Source of the DNA: UBA6136 sp964386975
Lineage (GTDB): Bacteria; Pseudomonadota; Gammaproteobacteria; Methylococcales; Methylococcaceae
DNA: 25,053 bases
Assembly (NCBI GenBank): GCA_964386975.1
Contig: CAYLUS010000029.1
Location: forward strand, 1-25,053
Direction: 5' to 3'
The notes below the pieces were generated by a model. That model ran no database searches. It was not told where the DNA came from and was given only the letters and a program-made list of their open reading frames with translations. The position numbers were made by a program, and so were the translations under genes. Below, piece by piece: positions 1 through 7,176 of this stretch; position 1 is the first letter of the stretch; every line of letters starts with the position of its first letter.

Positions 1-1
1 C

Positions 2-70
2 ATCGTTTCAGATGCCGTAGGAATCCCCTGCCTTCAGGCAGGAGAGGATGTCAAGAAGGGAGGAACTTAA
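2..70 (+). CDS. tnpB: TnpB C-terminal end, partial (IS200/IS605 family)
   Basis: An open frame enters from the left edge and stops at TAA 68-70. It encodes a short tail containing DAVGIPCLQAGEDVKK. The frame runs through a hairpin, and both the tail and the nucleotide sequence resemble the 3' ends of IS200/IS605-family tnpB genes, where the last codons overlap the element's right end. TnpB is an RNA-guided nuclease related to Cas12. Its catalytic RuvC and zinc-finger regions would lie outside the window, so only the tail can be judged. The stop touches the def start codon directly. The call rests on remembered similarity of the tail and hairpin, so confidence is moderate. Confidence 0.5.
   Translation: MVSDAVGIPCLQAGEDVKKGGT
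20..54 (+). mobile_element. Right end of an IS200/IS605-type element with hairpin
   Basis: A perfect 6-bp stem (CCTGCC 27-32, GGCAGG 37-42) with a TTCA loop sits in the context GAATCCCC...GAGGATGTCAA. This is the typical look of the right end of IS605/IS1341-like elements, whose transposase recognises a subterminal hairpin rather than inverted repeats. The same bases usually form the 3' scaffold of the omegaRNA. The exact cleavage position cannot be fixed here; about base 54 is my best estimate. Confidence 0.5.
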
Positions 71-595
71 ATGGCGATCAAAGAGATCTTGCGTATGGGT
101 GATCCTCGGCTCTTTGAGCCTGCGCGTCGGGTTGAGAATGTTCACGATCCAAAGATTGCGGAATTAGCAAAGGATCTTGAGGAGACCATGATCCATGCAG
201 GGGGTGTTGGCCTTGCCGCAACCCAGATCGGGGTCGGGCTGCAAGTGGTTCTTTTTGGCTTTGATCACAGTGATCGGTATCCCGATGCCGAGCCTGTTCC
301 AAAGACCCTGCTCATCAATCCGGTCATTACGCCATTGACGGAGGAGGCGAGTTTGGGGTGGGAAGGCTGTTTGTCGGTGCCGGGGCTGCGGGGTGAAGTC
401 CCACGTCACTTGCGCATTCGCTACCAGGGCCTTGATCTCGACGGCCATCCGATTGATCGTGAAGTTGCTGGATTTCATGCCCGCGTGGTGCAGCATGAGT
501 GCGATCACTTGTGGGGAATCCTGTTTCCGATGCGGATGAAGGATATGCGTCGATTTGGGTTCACTGATGTGCTGTTTCCCGAACTTGCGCAATAG
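71..595 (+). CDS. def: Peptide deformylase
   Basis: This enzyme removes the formyl group from the initiator N-formylmethionine of nascent proteins in the cytoplasm. All three family motifs are present in 174 residues: motif I GVGLAATQIG (45-54), motif II EGCLS with metal ligand Cys100, and motif III HECDH with His142, catalytic Glu143 and His146. Length is normal for the family. The ATG at 71 has a strong GGGAGG ribosome site at 59-64. Usually def sits next to fmt; here it directly follows an IS element end, and no fmt is visible downstream, so it may be a secondary def copy or a rearranged locus. Identity is certain; the reason for its isolation is inference. Confidence 0.97.
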   Translation: MAIKEILRMGDPRLFEPARRVENVHDPKIAELAKDLEETMIHAGGVGLAATQIGVGLQVVLFGFDHSDRYPDAEPVPKTLLINPVITPLTEEASLGWEGCLSVPGLRGEVPRHLRIRYQGLDLDGHPIDREVAGFHARVVQHECDHLWGILFPMRMKDMRRFGFTDVLFPELAQ

Positions 596-648
596 ACTGA
601 CCGACATCATTCGGACGCGGCTGCAGAGGAGAAAGTTCGGAAGAGAAT

Positions 649-715
649 CTGGCGGTCCGGATGGAAGGAACGGGGGTTAACCTTCCGATACGGGGGGGAT
701 GATCGGATCCGCCAG
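649..715. repeat. Nested inverted repeats between def and next gene
   Basis: An outer pair CTGGCGG (649-655) / CCGCCAG (709-715) encloses an inner pair GGAAGG (663-668) / CCTTCC (681-686). There is no following T-tract on either strand, so it does not look like a simple intrinsic terminator. It lies in the 282-bp gap between def and the convergent small membrane gene. It could be a structured transcript end or chance; I see no coding region here. Confidence 0.35.
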
Positions 716-877
716 AACTCAGTGCTGTCGCACCCCTGTGGTTGGGGCAAGGACTCCTGTCCGATTGTTTTATATTTTTCGCCTGTGGTCCCTGCAGGTC
801 GGACGGCCATTTTATGGCTTCGCTCCAATCTGTCAACAGTTTATTTCACTTCGGCAATCGACAGTCATGCCGGCAAC

Positions 878-1060
878 TCAGAGCAAGATGATTAATCCGA
901 TGACCAGATAAATCCAGCGCGGCAGCTTGTTGGTGACCCCGCCGACTGTCCATGGGTCGATGGTGTGGAGCCAGCTGAGGAGGGTTTCGAGGGTCTGATC
1001 TTCGAGCGTCGACGGGGGCGTTTCGGACTTCTTGGAAGACTTTTTGGATGCGTCGGCCAT
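878..1060 (-). CDS. Small single-pass membrane protein, unknown
   Basis: A 60-residue protein. The N-terminal half is polar and lysine/serine-rich (MADASKKSSKKSE...), the middle contains tryptophans (LLSWLHTIDPW), and the last 12 or so residues are a hydrophobic stretch ending IYLVIGLIILL, suggesting a C-terminal tail anchor. I chose the ATG at 1060 because GGAG lies eight bases before it; a GTG nine bases upstream is possible. It stands alone on the minus strand, facing def. I do not recognise the family. The good ribosome site and the sensible polar-then-hydrophobic layout argue that it is real. Confidence 0.6.
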   Translation of the reverse strand: MADASKKSSKKSETPPSTLEDQTLETLLSWLHTIDPWTVGGVTNKLPRWIYLVIGLIILL

Positions 1061-1162
1061 GGGTATCACTCCGGGTCGGGATAGGGATCGGGCGGGTGTG
1101 CGTCATCCCACTTTTGGAGGACGGTGCACTTTGAAGAGAGTAACCTCCAAATAACCATCGGG

Positions 1163-1209
1163 CAATAAAAGACCCGTTGCGTCCCGGGGGGATGGGACGG
1201 CAACGGGTC
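1163..1209 (-). terminator. Intrinsic terminator of the H-NS-like gene
   Basis: GACCCGTTGCGTCCC (1171-1185) pairs with GGGACGGCAACGGGTC (1194-1209) with one bulged G. Read on the minus strand, the stem is followed by TTTTATTG, giving a strong rho-independent terminator 14 bases past the stop of the H-NS-like gene. Confidence 0.85.
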
Positions 1210-1222
1210 AGGCATGCGATTT

Positions 1223-1552
1223 CTAGATTTTGAAATCGTCGATGCGACGTCCGGCTTTCACGAGTTCACTCAACCAGCGGGGCTTGACGCCACGACCGGT
1301 CCAGGTTTGGTTGTGATCTGACGGGTTGCGGTATTTCGGTGCAACCTTAGCGCCTTTACGGGTAGAAACGGGTTTTGTTCCTTCTGAAATGGTGACGGTC
1401 ACACCAATTGAAGCAGCCAATTCCTTGATGTGCTTGATGACGTTGTTCCGCTCGCTTTTCTTTTTATCTTCAAGCGCACGTTCTGCTTTTTGAACGAGCT
1501 CATGAAGTTCATGAAGGGCCATACTGGAAAGTTGAGAAAAGCTATCGCTCAT
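1223..1552 (-). CDS. H-NS family nucleoid-associated protein
   Basis: A 109-residue DNA-binding protein of the H-NS/histone-like family. These proteins coat AT-rich DNA and silence transferred genes. The N-terminal part (residues 10-50) is a charged, leucine-rich helix suited to oligomerisation. The C-terminal part holds the family DNA-binding motif TWTGRGVKPRW (83-93), following YRNP and preceding a final DDFKI. I chose the Met at 1552 (MSDSF) because it matches the usual family length; the frame stays open to an ATG at 1594 (MGILASP...), which would add 14 residues. The gene stands alone, with its own terminator and an AT-rich upstream region typical of autoregulated hns genes; the autoregulation itself is inference. 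Confidence 0.9.
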   Translation of the reverse strand: MSDSFSQLSSMALHELHELVQKAERALEDKKKSERNNVIKHIKELAASIGVTVTISEGTKPVSTRKGAKVAPKYRNPSDHNQTWTGRGVKPRWLSELVKAGRRIDDFKI

Positions 1553-1828
1553 GAGTAATACCTGTTGCTTAAATGGAGATGCAAGTATACCCATGGTGAA
1601 TGTCCGATGAATAGTAGGAAATCATTAATTGTTTGTCATCGTTAAGATAAATAATTCACGATGGGTCAAAAAAAAGTCCGGTCAACTCTTTATTGACTTT
1701 CCAAACAGAAAAACGTTTTGAGAAACAGATTCACCATATACCCACCATCAGCCAGGCGAGGCGATGCCATCGGCTGCATTTAATTACAAGATTCGCAGGT
1801 GTAAGCCGCGGACCTGATTTTGGGCAAT

Positions 1829-1857
1829 AAAAAACCCGGAGCCGAAGCCCCGGGTTT
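1829..1857 (-). terminator. Intrinsic terminator of the lipoprotein gene
   Basis: AAACCCGG (1832-1839) pairs with CCGGGTTT (1850-1857) around a ten-base loop. On the minus strand the stem runs into a T-rich tract (TTTTTTATTG). It lies just past the stop of the lipoprotein gene ending at 1885. The tail sequence shares gggcaataaaa with the hns terminator. Confidence 0.8.
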
Positions 1858-1884
1858 GTTGGGAGCTAATGAAGAATTCTTGGC

Positions 1885-2310
1885 TTAGAGCTTCACGTTG
1901 GTGCGGGTCGTCCAGCCGGATTTACCTGCGCAATCACCATCCGTTATTGCGACTTTAACGTAGGGCAGGGTATCGACTATCTGAATTTCCTCCACAGTGC
2001 CGTGCGTTCCAGGCTGTGCGGTGCAGATGCTCTGCTCACGATCCTCCTCTGAAACCGAGGCGCTCATCATGCCCGGTCCTGACGTCAGATGAGACAGGCC
2101 CCCATTCGGATTCTCAAGCGTGACAGATTGTCCTGCCTGCAGCATCTGAGCGGGTTTGTCATCCGATGAGCTGCCGCAGCCTGAAAGCCCAGCCGCAAGG
2201 ACGCCTGCAAGCAGAATGCCGGTAACTCGGACGGCACGTCCGGAGAAGATCGACGCGTTATCGAAGCTTGAATAATCGGCATGTACCTTCTGATTGAGAT
2301 CCATGGACAT
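1885..2310 (-). CDS. Predicted lipoprotein with SH3-like C-terminus
   Basis: A 141-residue predicted lipoprotein of unknown function. The hydrophobic segment VTGILLAGVLAAGLSGC ends in an LSGC lipobox, with Cys45 as the lipidation site. The n-region before it is unusually long, about 28 residues, so the second ATG or an internal start might be used instead; however, GAGG sits eight bases before the ATG at 2310, which supports this start. The mature part is serine/glycine-rich, then has a beta-rich tail (about 95-141) with two cysteines, ending in GWTTRTNVKL. This resembles small SH3-like wall/periplasmic domains, which is a weak match. The gene is monocistronic with its own terminator. Confidence 0.7.
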   Translation of the reverse strand: MSMDLNQKVHADYSSFDNASIFSGRAVRVTGILLAGVLAAGLSGCGSSSDDKPAQMLQAGQSVTLENPNGGLSHLTSGPGMMSASVSEEDREQSICTAQPGTHGTVEEIQIVDTLPYVKVAITDGDCAGKSGWTTRTNVKL

Positions 2311-2689
2311 TGGGTTAACCTCTTCTTTGTAGTTTTGGATAAATCGGACACGGTGCCATTGAGCGCACTGAGCTGAACTGTTTGCAATAGAAGGATTGCG
2401 TTGGTCAGCTTAAGCCAGAATGAATATCCGGGTCAGGCATTTGGACACGCTAGGCTGGAAAAGTTCCAGCAGGTCATGGATCTTTTTTGATAATCACGAC
2501 CGGTTAGACCATGACTCCCATCCCGGTCCGGTCGAGGGGCTGGTTGATTTTTTACCTTAAAAAGCGAACTCGTTTTTTGGATCGAGCCGATGTGGGCAAT
2601 CATCGATCCTTTTTGAAAGACGAAGTCTCATTAAAAAACCCGATTCTCCAGAGCGGTTAATCCACTTTTGGATGTCAAGGTCATTGCAT
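2311..2689. other. Gene-free stretch upstream of lipoprotein gene
   Basis: No convincing reading frame is present on either strand. A perfect small hairpin CTGGAA-AAG-TTCCAG lies at 2455-2469, with a run of T at 2483-2488 that is too far from the stem for a classic terminator on the plus strand. The lipoprotein promoter must lie near 2311-2400 on the minus strand, but I could not place a convincing -35/-10 pair. The ABC operon ends at 2690 with no obvious terminator. Confidence 0.4.
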
Positions 2690-3487
2690 TCACTCTCCGG
2701 ATTGAAGTAACAGCCCTTTTTTTCGAGCCACCTTGAAGGCGATCGCATAGAGAGCCGCACCGATTCCAAGGTAAATGCCATTGAGTTCGATGGCTGAAAT
2801 CCATTCACTCATGGAAAAATATCCCTCCTTCAGAAGGATTCGCATCCCTTCAAATACGTGACTGGAGGGAAGCGAACGTGCCACCGGTTGTATCCATTCC
2901 GGAAGAATTGAGAGCGGATAATAGATTCCGCTTAGGGGCGCAAATGCAAAGATAATGGCCCAGGCAAACCCCTCCATCCCTAGGCCATAACGCAGGACTA
3001 GGGCGACAACCATTAATCCAATGGCCCACCCCATAATGAGAAGATTAATGAAAAAGGCCAATAGCGGCAGGCCGAGATCAAATAATGAGAATTGATACAG
3101 GGCGATCGCCAGAACTGCCGCGACACCGACACCAAAGAGCGTTCGGAACAAACTGATCAAGAGAAGCGATCCGGCCAGTTCAAAGGGCCTCAAGGGACTG
3201 ACAAACAGATTGCCGAGGTTACGGGCATAAAGTTCCTCAAAAAAGACCAGCGATACCCCGAGTTGTGCGCGGTACAGAATGTCCCACAGCAGGGCGGCAG
3301 CAATCAGAAGCCCCAGCCCCTCGCCGTTGCTCCCTTGCTGGAGTAGCCAGTAACGATTGATCAATCCCCAGAGGATCATCTGGATCGTTGGCCAGTAGGC
3401 AAGCTCCAGTAAGCGCGGCCATGAGGCCATCATCAGGTAACGATAACGCGTGATCATGGCCATGATTCGGCCGAGACTCTGGATCAT
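2690..3487 (-). CDS. ABC-2 type transporter permease
   Basis: A 265-residue integral membrane protein with about six hydrophobic segments and the general look of the ABC2_membrane family, which forms the channel of exporters for polysaccharides, lipids or drugs. A conserved-looking element PLSGIYYPLSILPEWIQPVARSLP occupies roughly residues 175-200, typical of the region before the last membrane segments in this family. Its start codon overlaps the stop of the upstream ATPase gene (ATGA at 3484-3487), so the two are translationally coupled and should form one transporter, probably as a dimer of each. The substrate is unknown. Confidence 0.88.
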   Translation of the reverse strand: MIQSLGRIMAMITRYRYLMMASWPRLLELAYWPTIQMILWGLINRYWLLQQGSNGEGLGLLIAAALLWDILYRAQLGVSLVFFEELYARNLGNLFVSPLRPFELAGSLLLISLFRTLFGVGVAAVLAIALYQFSLFDLGLPLLAFFINLLIMGWAIGLMVVALVLRYGLGMEGFAWAIIFAFAPLSGIYYPLSILPEWIQPVARSLPSSHVFEGMRILLKEGYFSMSEWISAIELNGIYLGIGAALYAIAFKVARKKGLLLQSGE

Positions 3488-4221
3488 GGGGCCTCCCGCG
3501 CAATAGAGATGAAGACTTCTTCCAGCGTTTGATGACCATGCCTCAGGATCAATTCATCCGGCCTGCCGGCATCGACGATGCGCCCGCATTTCATGATCCA
3601 GACCCAATCACACAGACGCTCGACCTCCTGCATGTTGTGGGAGGCCAGAAGGATTGAGGCCCCGGTTTCTTGCTGAAAGGTCTGTAGGTAGTCGCGAACT
3701 GCCTGCGCGGTATAGGGATCAAGCGCCGCCGTCGGCTCGTCCATCAGCAGTACTTCGGGGCGGTTGAGCAGGGCTTTGGCCAGAGAGACCCGTGTTTTCT
3801 GTCCTTGGGACAAGTGGCCATGCCGTTTGTTGAGAAAGCCCTTGAGATCGAGATCCTGCGCCAGGCGTTCGATTTCTTCTCCTCGATCAGCAACCCCGTA
3901 AAGGCGGGCATAGACATCCAGATTCTGGCGAACGGTCAGACGGTAGGGCATGTCGACATAGGGGGATGTGAAATTGATGCGGGGCAGCACCTCAAAACGT
4001 CGGGTCAAAAGGTCCGTGCCAAGGATGCGGATAGCGCCAGCGCTCGGTGTCAGGAGACCGAGCAGCATCGATAGTGTGGTGGTTTTGCCGGCCCCATTGC
4101 CGCCAAGCAAGGCATGGATTTTGCCGCGGGGTAAGGCAAACTGGATGGCATCTACTGCAGTAAAAGTGCCAAAGCGCTTGGTGAGGCCGGTGACCTCAAT
4201 GGCGGGTGAGGTAAGCATCAT
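3484..4221 (-). CDS. ABC transporter ATP-binding protein
   Basis: The 245-residue ATPase of the ABC-2 exporter. Walker A is GGNGAGKTT (40-48), the signature is LSQGQ (137-141), Walker B with catalytic Glu is LLMDEP (158-163), the D-loop is ALD, and the switch is His195 (LASHN). The Q-loop is odd: where most relatives have a Gln (VPQ...), this one reads INFTSPYVDMP (82-92), with no Gln. Two ATGs occur at the start (4221 and 4218); I used the first. The gene begins ten bases after the stop of the DUF1624-like gene and overlaps the permease by four bases, forming a three-gene operon. Substrate unknown. Confidence 0.93.
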   Translation of the reverse strand: MMLTSPAIEVTGLTKRFGTFTAVDAIQFALPRGKIHALLGGNGAGKTTTLSMLLGLLTPSAGAIRILGTDLLTRRFEVLPRINFTSPYVDMPYRLTVRQNLDVYARLYGVADRGEEIERLAQDLDLKGFLNKRHGHLSQGQKTRVSLAKALLNRPEVLLMDEPTAALDPYTAQAVRDYLQTFQQETGASILLASHNMQEVERLCDWVWIMKCGRIVDAGRPDELILRHGHQTLEEVFISIAREAP

Positions 4222-4231
4222 GATGTCAGGT

Positions 4232-5410
4232 TCAAATCAGTCGGACGAGCCAGCCGGAATGACTGACCTTGTAACGTTGATAGCGTCTGCACAGCGGATA
4301 GAGCAGCGTCAGCACGAACAGGCAAAAGAGATAAACGATGAGAAGGCCGAATCCGTGATCCTCCGGTGCGACGACCGTTGCTGGCACCCAGGGCCAGCCA
4401 AACTGCCAGGCTGCCTGGCCATAACGCCCGTAATCCGTGAGCGCCGCCAGAGCATGAATCAGCGGTAGATGAATCAAGTAAAAGAACAGAGGCACCTGCC
4501 CAAACACGCGGAGTCCGTTCCAGGAACGCGTGTTCAGCTTTTCCAGCAGGCTCAGCAGCATCAGCCCTGGTCCGAGCGTCATCAAGAGGTAATGCAGCGA
4601 GGGGGGGTATTTGGTGCAGTGCACAAAAGACATCAACGTATGGACGTCATCCACGCCAACCGCCCATGTGCGGCTATCTCCGTAAAGGTTTCCGAGCCGC
4701 AGCAAGACAAATCCGAGCGTCAGGGCAAGACCCGTTCTCATGAGAAAGGCCTGGCGTTGCTGATGGGGCTGATTGAGCCAGGGCGCCATGCCAAATCCCA
4801 ACGCCATGACACCTACCCAGGGAATCAGTGGGTAGTAGGCATTCAAGGTCCAGCCCAAAGGAAGCTCGACTGCCCCCCCCTGATGAAGAATTTTCCAAAG
4901 ACCTGAGAAAACACCGAGAACGTCTGCGGAGATGCCATCGGTGAGGTTGTGAAGACTGACCGTGAGCAATCCGAAGATGCCGGCAACCCACAGAGGCAAG
5001 CGGACCAACAGAGCAAGAACCAGCATCGACCATCCAATAGCCCAGAGGACCCCGACACCGATCTCATGACGGACGATGCCGAAATCCCAGCCCAAGGGTC
5101 CGACCCAGAGTAATTCAAGAAAGATCAGCAGGACGCCCCGCTGCAACAGGAGCCGGCTTTGGAGAGACGGGTTGCCACCCCTTTGAAGTGACAGCCAGGT
5201 GCTCATTCCAGAGAGCAGCACAAAGAGCGGAGCACAGTAATGGGTGATCCAGCGCGTCAGGAAGAGCGCGGGTGTTGTCTTGTCGATGTCTAGCGGATTG
5301 AAGGGCGCATTGGTCAGAAAGTGCCGGGTGTGATCCAGCGCCATCAACACCATGATCAACCCCCTGAGGATGTCGATGGCATCGATGCGTTCGATGGTCT
5401 TTTTCATCAT
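4232..5410 (-). CDS. DUF1624/HGSNAT-like membrane acyltransferase
   Basis: A 392-residue protein with ten or more hydrophobic segments. Its N-terminus, RIDAIDILRGLIMVLMALDH, followed by TRHF, is the hallmark of the DUF1624 family, which is related to the catalytic part of heparan-alpha-glucosaminide N-acetyltransferase. Relatives are thought to move acyl groups across a membrane onto sugars, but bacterial members are mostly untested. A second family-like region, GQVPLFFYLIHLPLIHAL, lies near residue 315-335. Two ATGs occur at the start; the first is used. It heads an operon with an ABC-2 exporter, so a role in modifying or exporting a surface glycan or lipid is reasonable inference. The gene diverges from the rhodanese gene. 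Confidence 0.85.
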   Translation of the reverse strand: MMKKTIERIDAIDILRGLIMVLMALDHTRHFLTNAPFNPLDIDKTTPALFLTRWITHYCAPLFVLLSGMSTWLSLQRGGNPSLQSRLLLQRGVLLIFLELLWVGPLGWDFGIVRHEIGVGVLWAIGWSMLVLALLVRLPLWVAGIFGLLTVSLHNLTDGISADVLGVFSGLWKILHQGGAVELPLGWTLNAYYPLIPWVGVMALGFGMAPWLNQPHQQRQAFLMRTGLALTLGFVLLRLGNLYGDSRTWAVGVDDVHTLMSFVHCTKYPPSLHYLLMTLGPGLMLLSLLEKLNTRSWNGLRVFGQVPLFFYLIHLPLIHALAALTDYGRYGQAAWQFGWPWVPATVVAPEDHGFGLLIVYLFCLFVLTLLYPLCRRYQRYKVSHSGWLVRLI

Positions 5411-5496
5411 GTATTTCGCCCGTGGTAAAACTGCGCCAACCGCTAAGCTCTCGGAGTCGATATCCTTTGCCGAGGTTCCCCTTTTAAATAGCCTTA

Positions 5497-5525
5497 GGTT
5501 TAAAGAACAGGGGTTTTGCTATGAT
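5497..5525 (+). promoter_or_regulatory. Candidate promoter for rhodanese gene
   Basis: An extended -10 element, TGCTATGAT, with TATGAT at 5520-5525, lies about 37 bases before the rhodanese start in the 151-bp divergent region. The -35 position (GGTTTA at 5497-5502, 17-bp spacer) is poor, which is tolerated by extended -10 promoters. This is a motif-based guess only. Confidence 0.35.
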
Positions 5526-5561
5526 TCGAGGCTCCTTTTTTTAACGATCCGGGTTTTTCTC

Positions 5562-6002
5562 ATGATGACGGTGCCTCGCTCTCTGGCCTTGACTGCTTTA
5601 CCGGTCCTGCTTCTCCTGTGGACGTTTGCCCTGGCCAATGAACTGGTCGGCATCTCGCCTGCCGAGCTCCGTAAAATGGCGTCTGAGGGGGTCACGGTTG
5701 TCGATATCCGAACGCCGATGGAGTGGCAGAAAACCGGCCTGATTCCAGGCAGTGTGCCGCTGACCTATTTTGATGCGCAGGGTCATTCTGACCCAAAGGC
5801 GTTTATCGCTTCCCTTGAGAAAATCACCGGAGGCAAGTCGGCACCGGTCATTTTGGTCTGCAGGTCGGGTCATAGAAGCGGTGAAGCCGGCAAGCTGCTT
5901 GCAGGCAGCATGGGTTTTTCGGCGGTTTATCATCTGGAAAAGGGCATCACTGGCTGGATGGCCGACGGAGGCCCAGTGAAGCTTGCAGCCGGCGCCCCTT
6001 GA
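5562..6002 (+). CDS. Exported rhodanese-like protein
   Basis: A 146-residue single-domain rhodanese (sulfurtransferase) with a signal peptide. Residues 1-25 are hydrophobic (LALTALPVLLLLW) and end ALA, fitting cleavage before NELVG, so it should act in the periplasm. The active-site loop is CRSGHRS with Cys100, which would carry a persulfide; VVDIRTPMEW (46-55) is the typical early rhodanese motif. The frame extends far upstream, but the ATG at 5562 gives a proper signal peptide, so the longer start is unlikely. The ribosome site is weak. The sulfotransferase gene follows 43 bases downstream. Substrate and partner are unknown; handling of reduced sulfur outside the cytoplasm is plausible. Confidence 0.92.
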   Translation: MMTVPRSLALTALPVLLLLWTFALANELVGISPAELRKMASEGVTVVDIRTPMEWQKTGLIPGSVPLTYFDAQGHSDPKAFIASLEKITGGKSAPVILVCRSGHRSGEAGKLLAGSMGFSAVYHLEKGITGWMADGGPVKLAAGAP

Positions 6003-6045
6003 AGTGGGTGGATCCCGCACCCTGTAGTCCCCCCCACGCTGATTC

Positions 6046-7176
6046 ATGTATTTCAACTGGAAGGCCTTTTTAAAGGCGCTGCGTCTCTCGCTTTTCGGTC
6101 AGCCCCTCCGCTTCAGACGCTGGGCCTATGTGCTGGGGTTTACGCTGGTGTTTCTCGTGTTTCTGGCCTTTATTGCCCTGGCGCGCGCCATTGACCATCT
6201 CTTCTGGCCGCAGCTCAATGACACCGAGATCCCCGACCTGGTGTTCCTCATTGCACCGCCTCGAAGCGGAACGTCCTACCTTCAAAAGCTGTTGAGCCAG
6301 GATGAAAGTCAGGTGCTCTATTGGAAGATGTACCAGACCGTGTTTCCAGCCGCCTCGATTCAAAAGGGGGTTGAGCTGCTAGTCATGCTTGACCAGTATC
6401 TGGGCCGACCGACGGCACGCATTCTCGGTTTCCTCGAAAAACGCACCTTGGGCGCCTGGGATGGTCTGCATACCATGCGGCTGGATCAGCCCGAAGAAGA
6501 CGGTGCGATCTATCTTTACGCCTTTGCCTGTGAGGCGATCTACATGCTGTTCCCGTTCGTGGAGGAACTGTGGGAATTAGGGTTCCCGGATCGATTGCCG
6601 GAAACCGATCGGCAGCGTTTGATGCGCTATTACCGAAGCTGCCTGCAGCGGCATGTGCGTGTTCTGGGACAAAAGCCACGCATTTTGGTGAAATCCACGA
6701 ATTCATCCGGTGCGGTCAAGGCGTTGCTTCAGGCGTTTCCTGAGGCCCGATTTATTACCATCATTCGAAGTCCGGAAGAGGCGATTGCCTCGAGTATCAG
6801 TCTGCTCATGCCGGCGGTGCGGTCACACTCACCCGATCAGGCGATCGATGGCCCGGTCGCGAAAGCCTACGCCACGCTATCGATCGCCTGGTATCGCTAT
6901 CTTCATGAATTCTGGGAGACCTTGGCTCGTGAGCGGTTCTACCGCGTCGACTACCGGGATCTGACTCAGCGTCCGGTTACCGTGGTTGAGGCGATCTATG
7001 GGCATTTTGGCTGGCCCCTTGAGGCGGCTTACCTCAATCGCCTTGAGGACATGGCGCGCGCGAGCAAGACCTACCGGAGCGAACACCACTATAGTCTGGA
7101 AGCCTTTGGCCTTTCTTCGGAGTGGCTCCGCTCGGAACTGGGCCCCGAGATGGAGGCTTACGGCATCAACGACTGA
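6046..7176 (+). CDS. Membrane-anchored sulfotransferase family protein
   Basis: A 376-residue protein with an N-terminal membrane anchor (about residues 27-47, YVLGFTLVFLVFLAFIALA) followed by a sulfotransferase domain. APPRSGTSYLQ (70-80) is the 5'-phosphosulfate-binding loop of the PAPS-dependent family, and IRSPEEAIASS near residue 240 is the 3'-phosphate-binding element. Such enzymes move sulfate from PAPS to a hydroxyl group on a sugar, lipid or other molecule. The acceptor here is unknown; the anchor suggests a lipid or membrane-linked one. No good ribosome site precedes the ATG at 6046. The 3' end overlaps the convergent symporter gene by 19 bases, so their transcripts are antisense to each other at the tails. 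Confidence 0.85.
   Translation: MYFNWKAFLKALRLSLFGQPLRFRRWAYVLGFTLVFLVFLAFIALARAIDHLFWPQLNDTEIPDLVFLIAPPRSGTSYLQKLLSQDESQVLYWKMYQTVFPAASIQKGVELLVMLDQYLGRPTARILGFLEKRTLGAWDGLHTMRLDQPEEDGAIYLYAFACEAIYMLFPFVEELWELGFPDRLPETDRQRLMRYYRSCLQRHVRVLGQKPRILVKSTNSSGAVKALLQAFPEARFITIIRSPEEAIASSISLLMPAVRSHSPDQAIDGPVAKAYATLSIAWYRYLHEFWETLARERFYRVDYRDLTQRPVTVVEAIYGHFGWPLEAAYLNRLEDMARASKTYRSEHHYSLEAFGLSSEWLRSELGPEMEAYGIND

Noticed and set aside
699..911. 70-codon plus-strand frame after def
   Set aside because: No ribosome site, no domain, and it overlaps the better supported small membrane gene on the other strand.
2455..2490. Hairpin CTGGAA-AAG-TTCCAG followed by a T run, as a terminator
   Set aside because: The T run starts 13 bases after the stem and no plus-strand gene ends nearby.
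4469..4906. Plus-strand frame of 145 codons opposite the DUF1624 gene
   Set aside because: The minus-strand protein has ten or more membrane helices and a family N-terminus; this frame is its hydrophilic shadow.
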